Origin: Jejubacter sp036620675
GTDB taxonomy: Bacteria; Pseudomonadota; Gammaproteobacteria; Enterobacterales; Enterobacteriaceae
Direction: 5' to 3' (one strand)
DNA length: 64,000 bases
NCBI GenBank assembly: GCA_036620675.1
Contig: JAZHEE010000003.1
The notes beneath the pieces are model-generated. The model worked only from the letters and a program-made list of their open reading frames with translations, was not told where the DNA came from and did no database searches. Positions 54,453 through 62,894 of this stretch are shown here, piece by piece; position 1 is the first letter of the stretch, and each line of letters opens with the position of its first letter. Both the position numbers and the translations under genes were made by a program.

Positions 54453-55525
54453 GCAGTATTATCGCCCCCTGTGACGCTGCGAGCCCTGAAGGGCTGGCAC
54501 AGTGGTTCAATCCTGAACTCCCCTGGGAAGCGGGATTCATCAGTATTATGCGTGCCATTGCGGCACGCACTCCTTCCCTGCCTGCACCGGGAACGGCCAC
54601 CCTCCCCAGCCAGGAACGCTTCCGGTTGGGGCAGGATGCCAGCACCACCTTTGCCCCCCGCGAGATCTCCCGAATCAACTGGCTGGACGACAAAGTAAAC
54701 ATTCAGTTATACAGCCTGGGAATCTGGGGCGCTCAGGGCGCAATGCCCCTGAATCTGTCTGAACTGGCCTATTCACGCAATGCCCAGCACGATCGCTCGC
54801 TGAACGACTTTGTGGATATCTTCCACCACCGGGCACTGTCTCTGTTTTATCGCGCCTGGTATCTATCCCAGGATACCGCAACGCTGGATCGTAAGGACGA
54901 CGAACGTTTTTCATTTTACGTCGGCAGCCTGGTGGGGCTCGATCCCATCGAGTTAGATCCTGCGCCGCTGCCAGTGCACGCTCGTCTGGCCACCGCTGCC
55001 CACCTGATCCGCGAAGCCCGAAATCCGGATGGACTGCTTGGCGCCATGCAGCACTATTTCCAGGTATCGATCCGTATGGAAGAGTTTGAGTTGCAGTGGA
55101 TCTTCCTGGAGCCTGGCGATCAAACCGCGCTTGGCGACGATCGCGGCGCCACCCTGCTGGGGGATGGAGCCATCCTTGGCAATACAGTGCTCGACCGTCA
55201 ACACAAATTCAAACTGGTGATGGGTCCCCTGACGCTGAATCAATATATGCAATTCAGCCCCTGGGGCGCCGATATGCCGGTACTTCGGGAACTGGTACGC
55301 AGCTTTATCGGTTTCGAATATGCCTGGGATGTGCAGTTGGTGCTGGCACCGGATCAGGTTCCCATATCTTCCCTGGATGGCAGTCACCAGTTGGGCTACG
55401 CCACGTGGCTCGAACGCGAACGGCACGACGTGCCGGTCTATGGCATGAGCTTTGAACCTGAAATGTATCAGCACTCCTCTTCCATCGATTCATCATTATT
55501 ACAGAGAGATATGCAACGCGTATGA
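54449..55525 (+). CDS. tssG: T6SS baseplate protein TssG
   Basis: A 358-residue TssG, partner of TssF and TssK in the wedge. Recognisable parts are APREISRINWLDDKVNIQLY, SLGIWGAQGAMPLNLSELAY, LFYRAWYLSQDTA and FLEPGDQTALGDDRGATLLG. It overlaps tssF and tssA by four bases at either end, so translation is coupled. Confidence 0.94.
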   Translation: MSSIIAPCDAASPEGLAQWFNPELPWEAGFISIMRAIAARTPSLPAPGTATLPSQERFRLGQDASTTFAPREISRINWLDDKVNIQLYSLGIWGAQGAMPLNLSELAYSRNAQHDRSLNDFVDIFHHRALSLFYRAWYLSQDTATLDRKDDERFSFYVGSLVGLDPIELDPAPLPVHARLATAAHLIREARNPDGLLGAMQHYFQVSIRMEEFELQWIFLEPGDQTALGDDRGATLLGDGAILGNTVLDRQHKFKLVMGPLTLNQYMQFSPWGADMPVLRELVRSFIGFEYAWDVQLVLAPDQVPISSLDGSHQLGYATWLERERHDVPVYGMSFEPEMYQHSSSIDSSLLQRDMQRV

Positions 55526-56592
55526 ACGGAACTCACGGACTGAATTGTTCAGACTATTATCAATCCCTGATACAGCCACTGGCGGGTGAAGCCCCCTGCG
55601 GAGAGAACCTGGACTACGATCCGGCGTTCCTGATGCTCCAGGCTCGCCTGCAGCCGAAGCTGGATGTGGAATACGGCAATTTCACCGAAGCCGCGGAACC
55701 CGTGAACTGGGCAGAAACCGAACGTGAATGCCAGGCCCTGCTGCAGAAGAGTAAAGACGTCAGGCTGGTTATCATTCTGATGCGCTGCCGCTTACGCAAG
55801 GTAGGATTGAAAGCACTGACCGAAGGGCTTGAAGCGCTACACGCCTTACTGATTACCTGGCCAGACGATCTCCATCCACAGCTCATGGATGAAGGCGAGT
55901 TCGCGCCAATGCTGCGCGCCAACGCATTTGCCGAACTGGAAGACGCCAGAGGTCTGTTGGCCGATCTGCGTAATCAGCCTCTGCCGAAAGCTTCCGGTTT
56001 GCAAATTACCGTTAAAGAGTTCGAACGAGCCCATGCGGTTCCCAGAGAAGAGGGCGCGCTGGCAGAAGCCACCGTCAACGCCCTGATTCACGACTGGCAC
56101 CTTAACGCACGCGATGAAATTAGCCCGCTGATTCAGGCGCGCCATTTTCTGCAAGAAATCAAAACGGCACTGGCCGCTCCTGAAGGTGCGGAGGTACCGG
56201 AACTCAGCGTTCTCGACGACATTCTACGCCTGTTCGCCAGCGAATTCGGTACAACAGCCTCCACAACACCGACTCACCAGGAAGAGGAAGTACAAGATCA
56301 GGCTCCTGTTGCTCAAGTCCGCGACGAGCCCCCAATTACCGAAGGTGCCCCGGCAGTACACGCACCTGTGACCACCCCAATATCTTCAGCACCACGCCGC
56401 GGTATAGAAAACCGCGCCGAGGCGCTGCACCGACTCCAGGAGATCCGCAGTTGGTTCGCGATGAGCGAACCCGGTAGCCCTCTAATACCCGTACTGAAAT
56501 ACGCCGAAGCAAGCATCGGTAAGAACTTCACTGACCTGATACAAATGTATCCCCCCGAAATCATCGCTATCCTGAATCAGGATAAGGAGTAA
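55522..56592 (+). CDS. tssA: T6SS cap/priming protein TssA (ImpA N-terminal domain)
   Basis: This 356-residue protein carries the ImpA/TssA N-terminal domain (GEAPCGENLDYDPAFLMLQA, WAETERECQALLQKSKDVRL, GLEALHALLITWPDDLHPQL). A Pro/Thr/Ala linker follows, then a C-terminal helical domain (NRAEALHRLQEIRSWFAMSE, IPVLKYAEASIGKNFTDLI). TssA primes and caps the growing tube and sheath. Its stop is three bases before the fimbrial adhesin gene. Confidence 0.93.
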   Translation: MNGTHGLNCSDYYQSLIQPLAGEAPCGENLDYDPAFLMLQARLQPKLDVEYGNFTEAAEPVNWAETERECQALLQKSKDVRLVIILMRCRLRKVGLKALTEGLEALHALLITWPDDLHPQLMDEGEFAPMLRANAFAELEDARGLLADLRNQPLPKASGLQITVKEFERAHAVPREEGALAEATVNALIHDWHLNARDEISPLIQARHFLQEIKTALAAPEGAEVPELSVLDDILRLFASEFGTTASTTPTHQEEEVQDQAPVAQVRDEPPITEGAPAVHAPVTTPISSAPRRGIENRAEALHRLQEIRSWFAMSEPGSPLIPVLKYAEASIGKNFTDLIQMYPPEIIAILNQDKE

Positions 56593-56595
56593 CTT

Positions 56596-57576
56596 ATGGT
56601 AAGGATTCTCACGACACTGATCGCTGCTTTCCTGCTAACACCGGTCGCTATGGCGGTTTGTACCCTGGATCCCAGATACGGGCAGCCCACCATCCTGCGC
56701 ATTGGCTCGCAAACGATCCAGGTGCAGGCCGATGCACCGGCTGATACCTCCACGCCCATCGCTCGCTATGACAGCCCGGCGCTAACCCAGATGATCATGT
56801 ACAATCACTGCGCAGATGGTTCTGAATATGGCAAACTGCCTCTTAATCTCGGTACTCAGGATACCGCCACTGAACTCTATCCCACCCAGGTTCCGGGAAT
56901 CGGCATTAAGCTGCTCTGGAGTAACGGTTCCGCATTCGGTCACTATCCGTCACGCGGGTCGATACCAGCCTCAGTTGGGTTTAACTGGCCGGTAGGATCA
57001 TTCTTTCGTATCGAGTTCTATAAGACGGCTGATAGCCTGCAATTAACCAACCCCAACGGTGATACGGTACTACCGCCAAACGACATTGCCTATAACTACG
57101 TATTGAACGCCAACCCGGCTACGTATGCCATGAAGCTGGCGATTGGCGAAATTAAAATTGTTAGTACCCCGACCTGTACCCCAGATGGCGCCAAAACTAT
57201 CGACTTTAACGATGTGACGCCCACGCTATTAAAGTCCGGCGTTGTTCGCCCCCTGAATTTTAATATTGTCTGTAAAACTGATTACGGCTCATATTCCTCT
57301 GCGGCATCAATCACTACGACGACACCAGCCGCCGATGGCACCTATATCCGCGCCAGGGATGCCAACGGCAACATGGATCGGCTGGGGATAAGAATAACTA
57401 ACGCAGCCGGGCAGACGATGAAGGTCGATGGAACTAACTCCGATTCCAAAGCCAGCGTCACAAGTCGCGCGCCTGCGGAATACCGCTGGCTGGCCACGCT
57501 TGTCCCGGGAGCTCAAGCCACACCTGCTGGCGGCAAGCTCACAGCCAAAGCGGAAGTCATTTTCGACATTCAGTAA
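56596..57576 (+). CDS. Fimbrial tip adhesin (two-domain)
   Basis: A 326-residue exported protein: signal peptide MVRILTTLIAAFLLTPVAMA, a receptor-binding-type N-terminal domain of about 170 residues with a possible Cys pair (CTLDPRYG and YNHCADGSEYG), and a C-terminal pilin domain (CTPDGAKTIDFNDVTPTLLK, PLNFNIVCKTDYGSY) ending in the beta strand KAEVIFDIQ. This is the FimH-like layout of chaperone-usher tip adhesins. It is encoded inside the plus-strand tss operon, about 7 kb from the pilin, chaperone and usher genes, which lack an obvious adhesin of their own. It therefore most likely tips that fimbria. Confidence 0.82.
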   Translation: MVRILTTLIAAFLLTPVAMAVCTLDPRYGQPTILRIGSQTIQVQADAPADTSTPIARYDSPALTQMIMYNHCADGSEYGKLPLNLGTQDTATELYPTQVPGIGIKLLWSNGSAFGHYPSRGSIPASVGFNWPVGSFFRIEFYKTADSLQLTNPNGDTVLPPNDIAYNYVLNANPATYAMKLAIGEIKIVSTPTCTPDGAKTIDFNDVTPTLLKSGVVRPLNFNIVCKTDYGSYSSAASITTTTPAADGTYIRARDANGNMDRLGIRITNAAGQTMKVDGTNSDSKASVTSRAPAEYRWLATLVPGAQATPAGGKLTAKAEVIFDIQ

Positions 57577-57581
57577 ACCCG

Positions 57582-58946
57582 ATGTTTGTAATGGATCAGG
57601 GAATGATGGATAACGCCCCCACTATTTTTGTCAGTATGGCCAGTTACCGCGATCCGGAGCTAATCCCAACGCTGCGGGATATGCTGTGCCATGCCGCCCG
57701 GCCTGAATACCTGCATATCGCCATATGCTGGCAGGATAACGAAGATTTGAGCCTGTTCAGCCAGGCCGGACTAACGCCAGAGGGCACTCGAACCGTAAAC
57801 AACCGCGTCATCTATAGCTATAGCTACCGACAGGCGCGAATTGATGTCATTAGCGTGCACTATTACACCAGTCGCGGCGCCTGCTGGGCGCGTCATCTGG
57901 CGGAAACGCTGTACGAAAATGAACGCTTCTTCCTGCAAATCGACTCCCACTGCCGGTTTATTAGCAACTGGGATCGTGAAATGGTGGCAATGCACCAACA
58001 GCTGCAAAAAATAACGGCGCATCCAATTCTGACCACCTACCCGCCTCCATATACTCCGGGAGATGATGAAGAAGCCAGTAAACAGACCTACATCAGTCGC
58101 CTGACCTTCCGGGAATTCAGTCAGGAAGGTCTGCCGATGTTAAGTTCACGACCCTTTACCGCTTCCGCGCCAATTCCCGGTAGTTATCTGGCCGGTGGCT
58201 TTATCTTTGCTGGCGGCGACTTTGTGAAAACTATCCCTAACGATCCGCAAATCTTTTTCGCCGGAGAAGAGATAGCTATGGCGGTACGTGCTTTTACCCA
58301 CGGCTATGACATTTTCCATCCCCACCGGCTGTTGCTGTGGCACTACTACCAACGCAAGAGCTGTCCCAAGGTCTGGGGCGATCACGATAACCAGGCCAAA
58401 GAAGAAGGACTGGTGGATAAAGCATGGTGGGAATGGGATCGGGTGGCGAAAGAGCGGGTGAGAACGCTGCTGGGGTTGGAGGAAACAGATGCGAAGACTC
58501 TGGCCCCCTATGGACTGGGCAATATACGTACGCTGCGCCAGTTCGAATATCGGGCGGGGATCTGCCTGCGTCAGGGTACAGTGCTACCAGAAGTCATCGA
58601 TCCAGACTATTGCGCTTACTTTGCCGCGCCGCCTGACGATGACGCGCACTGGCTGAGCCGACAGTTTATTTATAACAGTAAACAGGTGTCGATGGAAAAA
58701 AGCCTGTGTGCTAATCCACATACAGAAAGCCTGTGCGTCAGCGTCTACACACAACGTAATACGCTGATGTATAAAAAGATGTTGGATTCCACCGAGCTGG
58801 CCAGACTCTGTGCCGACAGCGATAACGATGAAGTCTCCCTCACCGTTAAATTCAAAACCAACACGATGGAAAAACCCAGCGTAGTGCGTATCTGCCCCTG
58901 GTCAGACAGTACCGGCTGGGGCGCGGTGACGGAGCAAGCCTGGTGA
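57582..58946 (+). CDS. GT60-type GlcNAc-transferase-like protein
   Basis: The protein resembles the glycosyltransferase (GlcNAc) family of polypeptide N-acetylglucosaminyltransferases such as Dictyostelium GNT1. It begins with PTIFVSMASYRDPELIPTLR, has a long A-domain and a DSH metal/nucleotide motif in FFLQIDSHCRFISNWD near residue 120, then GSYLAGGFIFAGGDF, FFAGEEIAMAVRAFTHGYD and IFHPHRLLLWHYYQ. It has no signal peptide or membrane span, so it should act in the cytoplasm. Its start may be ATG 57582 or 57591. It lies six bases after the adhesin gene and overlaps the next gene by four bases. A glycosyltransferase inside a T6SS operon is uncommon; candidate substrates are VgrG, Hcp or fimbrial proteins before export. 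Confidence 0.8.
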   Translation: MFVMDQGMMDNAPTIFVSMASYRDPELIPTLRDMLCHAARPEYLHIAICWQDNEDLSLFSQAGLTPEGTRTVNNRVIYSYSYRQARIDVISVHYYTSRGACWARHLAETLYENERFFLQIDSHCRFISNWDREMVAMHQQLQKITAHPILTTYPPPYTPGDDEEASKQTYISRLTFREFSQEGLPMLSSRPFTASAPIPGSYLAGGFIFAGGDFVKTIPNDPQIFFAGEEIAMAVRAFTHGYDIFHPHRLLLWHYYQRKSCPKVWGDHDNQAKEEGLVDKAWWEWDRVAKERVRTLLGLEETDAKTLAPYGLGNIRTLRQFEYRAGICLRQGTVLPEVIDPDYCAYFAAPPDDDAHWLSRQFIYNSKQVSMEKSLCANPHTESLCVSVYTQRNTLMYKKMLDSTELARLCADSDNDEVSLTVKFKTNTMEKPSVVRICPWSDSTGWGAVTEQAW

Positions 58947-60676
58947 AAAGCGCAACTTTCTTTAACCAACTAATGGGAATCGATACTCTGCTCTCTTTGG
59001 ATGGAGTGATTCCATCGTTATCGGACTTCCAGCGCCGGCTCATCACGCTGCTGGAGCAGTTTAACAACGCGCTGATTGCCGAAAATTCCCCCCCAGAACA
59101 GCGGATGGCTCTGTGCCGCCTGCTGTGTAGCTATCTTGACAAGCGTATTGAGCTCTACCAGCAGAACAAGTCTACCGTGTGGCAACGCCATGCGCTGACC
59201 CACCATTTCTACGGCGACGAAGCGCCAGAGCATAGTACACCGCTTTCCGAACAGCTCAGCGCACTGATAACGACTCATGGCAAATCCCTGGACTCCTTTG
59301 CACGTACCATGATGGCCGCACTGGGCCAGATTGAAGGGCATAACGAAACGCTGTCCGCACTGCGCGCCGCTCATCCTCTTCGTCCTAAGCCCCCGGATAA
59401 TCAGCCCACGCCGCCGAAGACGTCCCAGCGAGCGCTGGTATTTATCATCGGTCCATTTGCCGGTAAATGGTTTAATCAGTCCGATCTGATAATGGATGGC
59501 GACAGCGCCGTAACCTGGGCGCTGGCAGCGGATCCGGCAACCCTTGCCGCACGACTGGCTCATCTGGAGTCACATCCGGAAACGCCAGATATACTGACTT
59601 TTTTCCCGCTGCTGGCCGATGGCTTCGAACGTAACCAGGTACTGGTCGAACACATTAAGCAATGGCAGCGTGACCTGGCTTCCCAGACGCTGCAGCGCCG
59701 CCTGCCCTGCATGGTGGGGCTTTACACGCGACTTAGCTTGCAACGCAGCCCGCACGATCCGGATCGAGCCGTATGGACAGGAACGCTAACAACGCAGTCC
59801 CGAAGTACGACGACGCTGGAAGTGCAGCTATCGATTCTGAGCGATGAACTGCGCGTCCGCGACGATGGGGGGGATATTTATGACCTCCAGCGTCGCGCCC
59901 TGGGCCACACTCTTTTAAGCTGGTTATCGGAAAGTCGGGCGGAACAAGCGCTACAGGAACTGTTTGACGCATCTCCACTCTGCCTGACCAGCGTGACTCT
60001 GGCCGACTATGGGCAGGGATTCACGCGCCACGGCAGTTGGTCCCGCTGGCTTGCCGAGCGCTACGGTATTCTGCCGGGGCTCTCCTCCACCCTTGATATG
60101 CCACCACTACCGAAAATTCGGCTGGCATCCGTCGCTGATGCAACCCCCATCGCCAAAGTGCCGCTTCCAGAAACACCTGAATCTCCACGCCGCCGCTGGC
60201 CCAAAATAGCTGCATTGCTGTTGGCACTGGCTGCACTGGCAGGCGGATTGCTCTATCTGTACGCTCATTTAAATACGCAGGATGTAATAGGTAACACATC
60301 CTCAGAAGACAACCTGAAATCTTTCACGCTGTCCGGTGCTATGCCGATGTTCGAAAAAGGCAGCAGCACGCTGATACCCGGCAGCGAAAAAAAACTGACA
60401 GAGATCGTCCCGGAAATCACCCGTACCCCGGGGCAAATCTTTCTGATTATCGGGCATTCGGATAACACCGGATCGTCAGAGATCAATATGACGCTTTCCA
60501 TCGAACGCGCCCGCACCATCCAGAAATGGCTGGTGGCCCATACCGGCTTACCGGCTAATCGCTTTATTGTGAAGGGAGCAGGTAACAGCAGCCCCCTCGC
60601 CAGTAACAATACCAGGGAAGGACGTGCGCAAAACCGCCGCGTCGAAATAATCCCGCTATCTACATCAAGGCAATAA
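58943..60676 (+). CDS. T6SS-associated OmpA-domain membrane protein
   Basis: A 577-residue protein with a cytoplasmic N-terminal ~400 residues of unknown fold (weakly like type VI ImpA/VasL- or TagF-type helical domains), one membrane segment around 425-447 (IAALLLALAALAGGLLYLYA) and a periplasmic OmpA domain (IFLIIGHSDNTGSSEINMTL, IERARTIQKWLV, IVKGAGNSSPLASN). It starts with GTG in a GTGA overlap with the glycosyltransferase gene. It is a second cell-wall anchor in a system whose TssL already carries an OmpA domain. A G7 run lies at 59867-59873. Function in the system is inferred from position. Confidence 0.7.
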   Translation: MKSATFFNQLMGIDTLLSLDGVIPSLSDFQRRLITLLEQFNNALIAENSPPEQRMALCRLLCSYLDKRIELYQQNKSTVWQRHALTHHFYGDEAPEHSTPLSEQLSALITTHGKSLDSFARTMMAALGQIEGHNETLSALRAAHPLRPKPPDNQPTPPKTSQRALVFIIGPFAGKWFNQSDLIMDGDSAVTWALAADPATLAARLAHLESHPETPDILTFFPLLADGFERNQVLVEHIKQWQRDLASQTLQRRLPCMVGLYTRLSLQRSPHDPDRAVWTGTLTTQSRSTTTLEVQLSILSDELRVRDDGGDIYDLQRRALGHTLLSWLSESRAEQALQELFDASPLCLTSVTLADYGQGFTRHGSWSRWLAERYGILPGLSSTLDMPPLPKIRLASVADATPIAKVPLPETPESPRRRWPKIAALLLALAALAGGLLYLYAHLNTQDVIGNTSSEDNLKSFTLSGAMPMFEKGSSTLIPGSEKKLTEIVPEITRTPGQIFLIIGHSDNTGSSEINMTLSIERARTIQKWLVAHTGLPANRFIVKGAGNSSPLASNNTREGRAQNRRVEIIPLSTSRQ

Positions 60677-60696
60677 CTATTAAGAGAGACGCAGGT

Positions 60697-61182
60697 ATGA
60701 GTAATAAACTCGTGACTTATCCTATTAACGAAGGCACTTTTATGACGCTTGATCCGCAAAACGATCAAAGCATCAATATTCTTCGCTACTTCGATGAAGG
60801 CGCTAATCAGTATAATATTATGGTTAACCGTGCGACGCTGGAGCCAGAACAAACCGTAGACGACTTTTGTGAAAAGCAATGGGAGAATATGAAGCGCTTT
60901 GTGCCCGGCTTTGAAGTCGAAGGCAAAAACCTGAAGCATGAGATTGGCCCCTCCAGACTGCCGGTGCTGCAAACCGCCAATAAGTTTCTTGAAGACGGAA
61001 AATGGGTGAAACAGATCTCCTCAATTATCACCCTGCCTCACCATCCACAGCAGAATCCCGACTCGCGCAAGCTGCTGGTCTTCACTCTGGCGTCAAACGG
61101 CGAGTTCACCGAAGCGCAACGTAAACACTACGTACGGGTCATTAACAGCTTTATTCCGGCAGAAGCGCCGCTCGGAATATAA
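60697..61182 (+). CDS. Eag/DUF1795 (DcrB-fold) T6SS chaperone
   Basis: A 161-residue protein of the DcrB/DUF1795 fold: ITVNRATLEPEQ-type segment (YNIMVNRATLEPEQTVDDFC), QWENMKRFVPGFEVEG, and a C-terminal FTLASNGEFTEAQRKHYVRV then INSF. Eag chaperones of this family (for example SciW) hold the N-terminal transmembrane helices of T6SS effectors until loading on VgrG. No effector with membrane segments or an Rhs gene is present in the window, so its client is either elsewhere or lost. A ribosome site (GAGAG) precedes the ATG. Confidence 0.75.
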   Translation: MSNKLVTYPINEGTFMTLDPQNDQSINILRYFDEGANQYNIMVNRATLEPEQTVDDFCEKQWENMKRFVPGFEVEGKNLKHEIGPSRLPVLQTANKFLEDGKWVKQISSIITLPHHPQQNPDSRKLLVFTLASNGEFTEAQRKHYVRVINSFIPAEAPLGI

Positions 61183-61246
61183 AGCTAACCCTTTCCCGAT
61201 ACGCGAATGGCGCGCATACTGCTCCTCTGCAAACAGAGGAGCCGGT

Positions 61247-61462
61247 ATGACCCGATCCCTACGCGATATCCCAGATGTGCGCGACGGCCTGACGCAAACC
61301 GAACGCATCGTGCTGTGGGTGTTGCATAACACTCAGCGCGAACTGGACGGACGCTCCGTCCCCACCGCCATGCTCTATGGTCGGGTAGTGGAACACATCA
61401 ATATCAGCCAGCAGGAGCTTATCGCCTGCCTGCAACGGCTGGGGGCCGGAGATCATAAGTAA
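61247..61462 (+). CDS. Small T6SS-locus protein, 71 aa
   Basis: A helical protein (LTQTERIVLWVLHNTQRELD, VPTAMLYGRVVEHINISQ then QELIACLQRLG) that looks like a small winged-helix-type or adaptor domain. It starts 64 bases after the Eag-like gene behind a good ribosome site (GAGGAGCCGGT) and is followed by a terminator. The pattern suggests a conserved small accessory protein of this T6SS operon, but I cannot name the family. Confidence 0.6.
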   Translation: MTRSLRDIPDVRDGLTQTERIVLWVLHNTQRELDGRSVPTAMLYGRVVEHINISQQELIACLQRLGAGDHK

Positions 61463-61463
61463 A

Positions 61464-61490
61464 AAGGCGCCGCCGAAAACGGGGCGCCTT
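61464..61490 (+). terminator. Hairpin closing the plus-strand T6SS operon
   Basis: AAGGCGCC pairs with GGCGCCTT just after the stop of the last gene. No T tract follows, so the call rests on the stem and position. Confidence 0.5.
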
Positions 61491-61509
61491 ATGGTTCAGA
61501 TATTATTGG

Positions 61510-61689
61510 TTACATCCACTCGACGGCCTGAATCCCTATAATTTCCAGTTCCTGCCGCCGCGTACGCTCAGTGAGCGCTACCCTATTCAGGCAACTGACG
61601 CGCAGCGTCAGAGATTCGCTGTTCAGTACCGGACAGTCAGTGTAGAAACGCGAATGTTGCCGGTTTATCTCATGACAGCCTAATGACAT
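61510..61689 (-). CDS. Possible 59-aa minus-strand ORF
   Basis: An ORF starting at ATG 61689 reads MSLGCHEINRQHSRFYTDCP and ends ELEIIGIQAVEWM before TAA. Its base use is less AT-rich than the following spacer, and the residue mix looks protein-like, but the ribosome-binding site is poor. It could be a short real gene, a remnant of a longer one, or chance. No family is recognised. From 61690 to 61892 the sequence is AT-rich with no gene; it is the leader of the outer-membrane genes. Confidence 0.35.
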   Translation of the reverse strand: MSLGCHEINRQHSRFYTDCPVLNSESLTLRVSCLNRVALTERTRRQELEIIGIQAVEWM

Positions 61690-61892
61690 TATTCATAAGA
61701 GCAAGAAAACACGATACTAACATAAATATATCGTTACTTATTCGTTCAAGCCTAAAAAGCTTCTTTGCGATTTATATCTATCTCACAAAATAAAGAAAGA
61801 ACACGCCTAAAGCGCACCTTTAGATAACATAAAAACTGCAAAATTTTATATATTCCGAAATTCATAACCCCTTATAAATATTTACGACAACA

Positions 61893-62894
61893 ATGAAAAA
61901 GCGCATGCTTATTTCGCTGCTTGGTGCCGCAACATTTTGTTCTCTGGCTCACGCAGAAACCACGCCCGCTGCGGCACAGCCCAACCAGAATAGCGCTGCT
62001 GTCTCCTCCGGCTCTTTTCTTCCGCTATTAGGGGACGAAGCCCGGGCCCGGGGATACGATCTGCCGGAGCCGTTTGGGATCAATTTTAACTACATGAATA
62101 TTCGTCAGAATATTGACGTCGACAGCATTCACTTCTCTGGATTGGGGATCGGTAATATCAACCTGCCGTCCAACCTATTCGACATCAATGTCGCGAAAAC
62201 TCGCCAGCGCAGCACTACCCGCACAATTAAGCTGGATGCCTGGATACTGCCGTTTATGAATATTTATGGCATTGTCGGTAAAACCCGCGGCAGTTCATTA
62301 TCCAAAGTTTCCGTTGATTCCAACCCCTCTTCCCAGAACGGCCTGATTAACAAAATGATCGCCGGTGTTATTCACGGTATGAATAAATCTGGCGACCTGC
62401 AAAATTTAGATTTTAAACTGAAGTTTAAAGGCGATACTTTCGGCGTGGGAACCGTGTTCGCCGGTGGATACGATAACTGGTTCGGTCTGCTGGATATGAA
62501 CTACACCCAGACCCGCTTTGACATTCTGGACGGCAGTATCGATGCCTTCACTCTTTCGCCACGCGTCGGCTATCGCTTTACATTACCGCCGGTTCAGGCC
62601 CTGCATCTGGGCGAAAGCCATCTTAACGTCTGGGTCGGCAGCATGTACCAGAATGTCCAGCAGGAGTTTAAAGGCAAGCTGAGCGATCTCCACATGCCCG
62701 GCAACCTGCAATCTCTGATGCAGATGGCGGACCAGAAAGGCAACGGACGCTTTGACGTTAAGCAACACCTTGAATCCCCCTGGAACGTACTGGTCGGCGC
62801 CAGCTATGAACTAACCCGTAATTTTAATATCACCACCGAAGTCGGTTTCGCTGAACGCAACAGCTTCTTTATGTCTGGAGAGTTCCGCTTCTAA
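61893..62894 (+). CDS. Outer-membrane beta-barrel protein, 333 aa
   Basis: The signal peptide (MKKRMLISLLGAATFCSLAH then AET) is followed by a low-complexity Ala/Gln/Asn stretch. The rest alternates hydrophobic and polar residues like transmembrane strands: FGINFNYMNIRQNIDV, LDAWILPFMNIYGIVGKTRG, FAGGYDNWFGLLDMNYTQTR and a terminal MSGEFRF ending in Phe. This is the usual mark of a protein assembled by the Bam complex. No porin family is recognised. The stop overlaps the next start by one base (TAATG), so the two products are likely to work together. Confidence 0.7.
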   Translation: MKKRMLISLLGAATFCSLAHAETTPAAAQPNQNSAAVSSGSFLPLLGDEARARGYDLPEPFGINFNYMNIRQNIDVDSIHFSGLGIGNINLPSNLFDINVAKTRQRSTTRTIKLDAWILPFMNIYGIVGKTRGSSLSKVSVDSNPSSQNGLINKMIAGVIHGMNKSGDLQNLDFKLKFKGDTFGVGTVFAGGYDNWFGLLDMNYTQTRFDILDGSIDAFTLSPRVGYRFTLPPVQALHLGESHLNVWVGSMYQNVQQEFKGKLSDLHMPGNLQSLMQMADQKGNGRFDVKQHLESPWNVLVGASYELTRNFNITTEVGFAERNSFFMSGEFRF

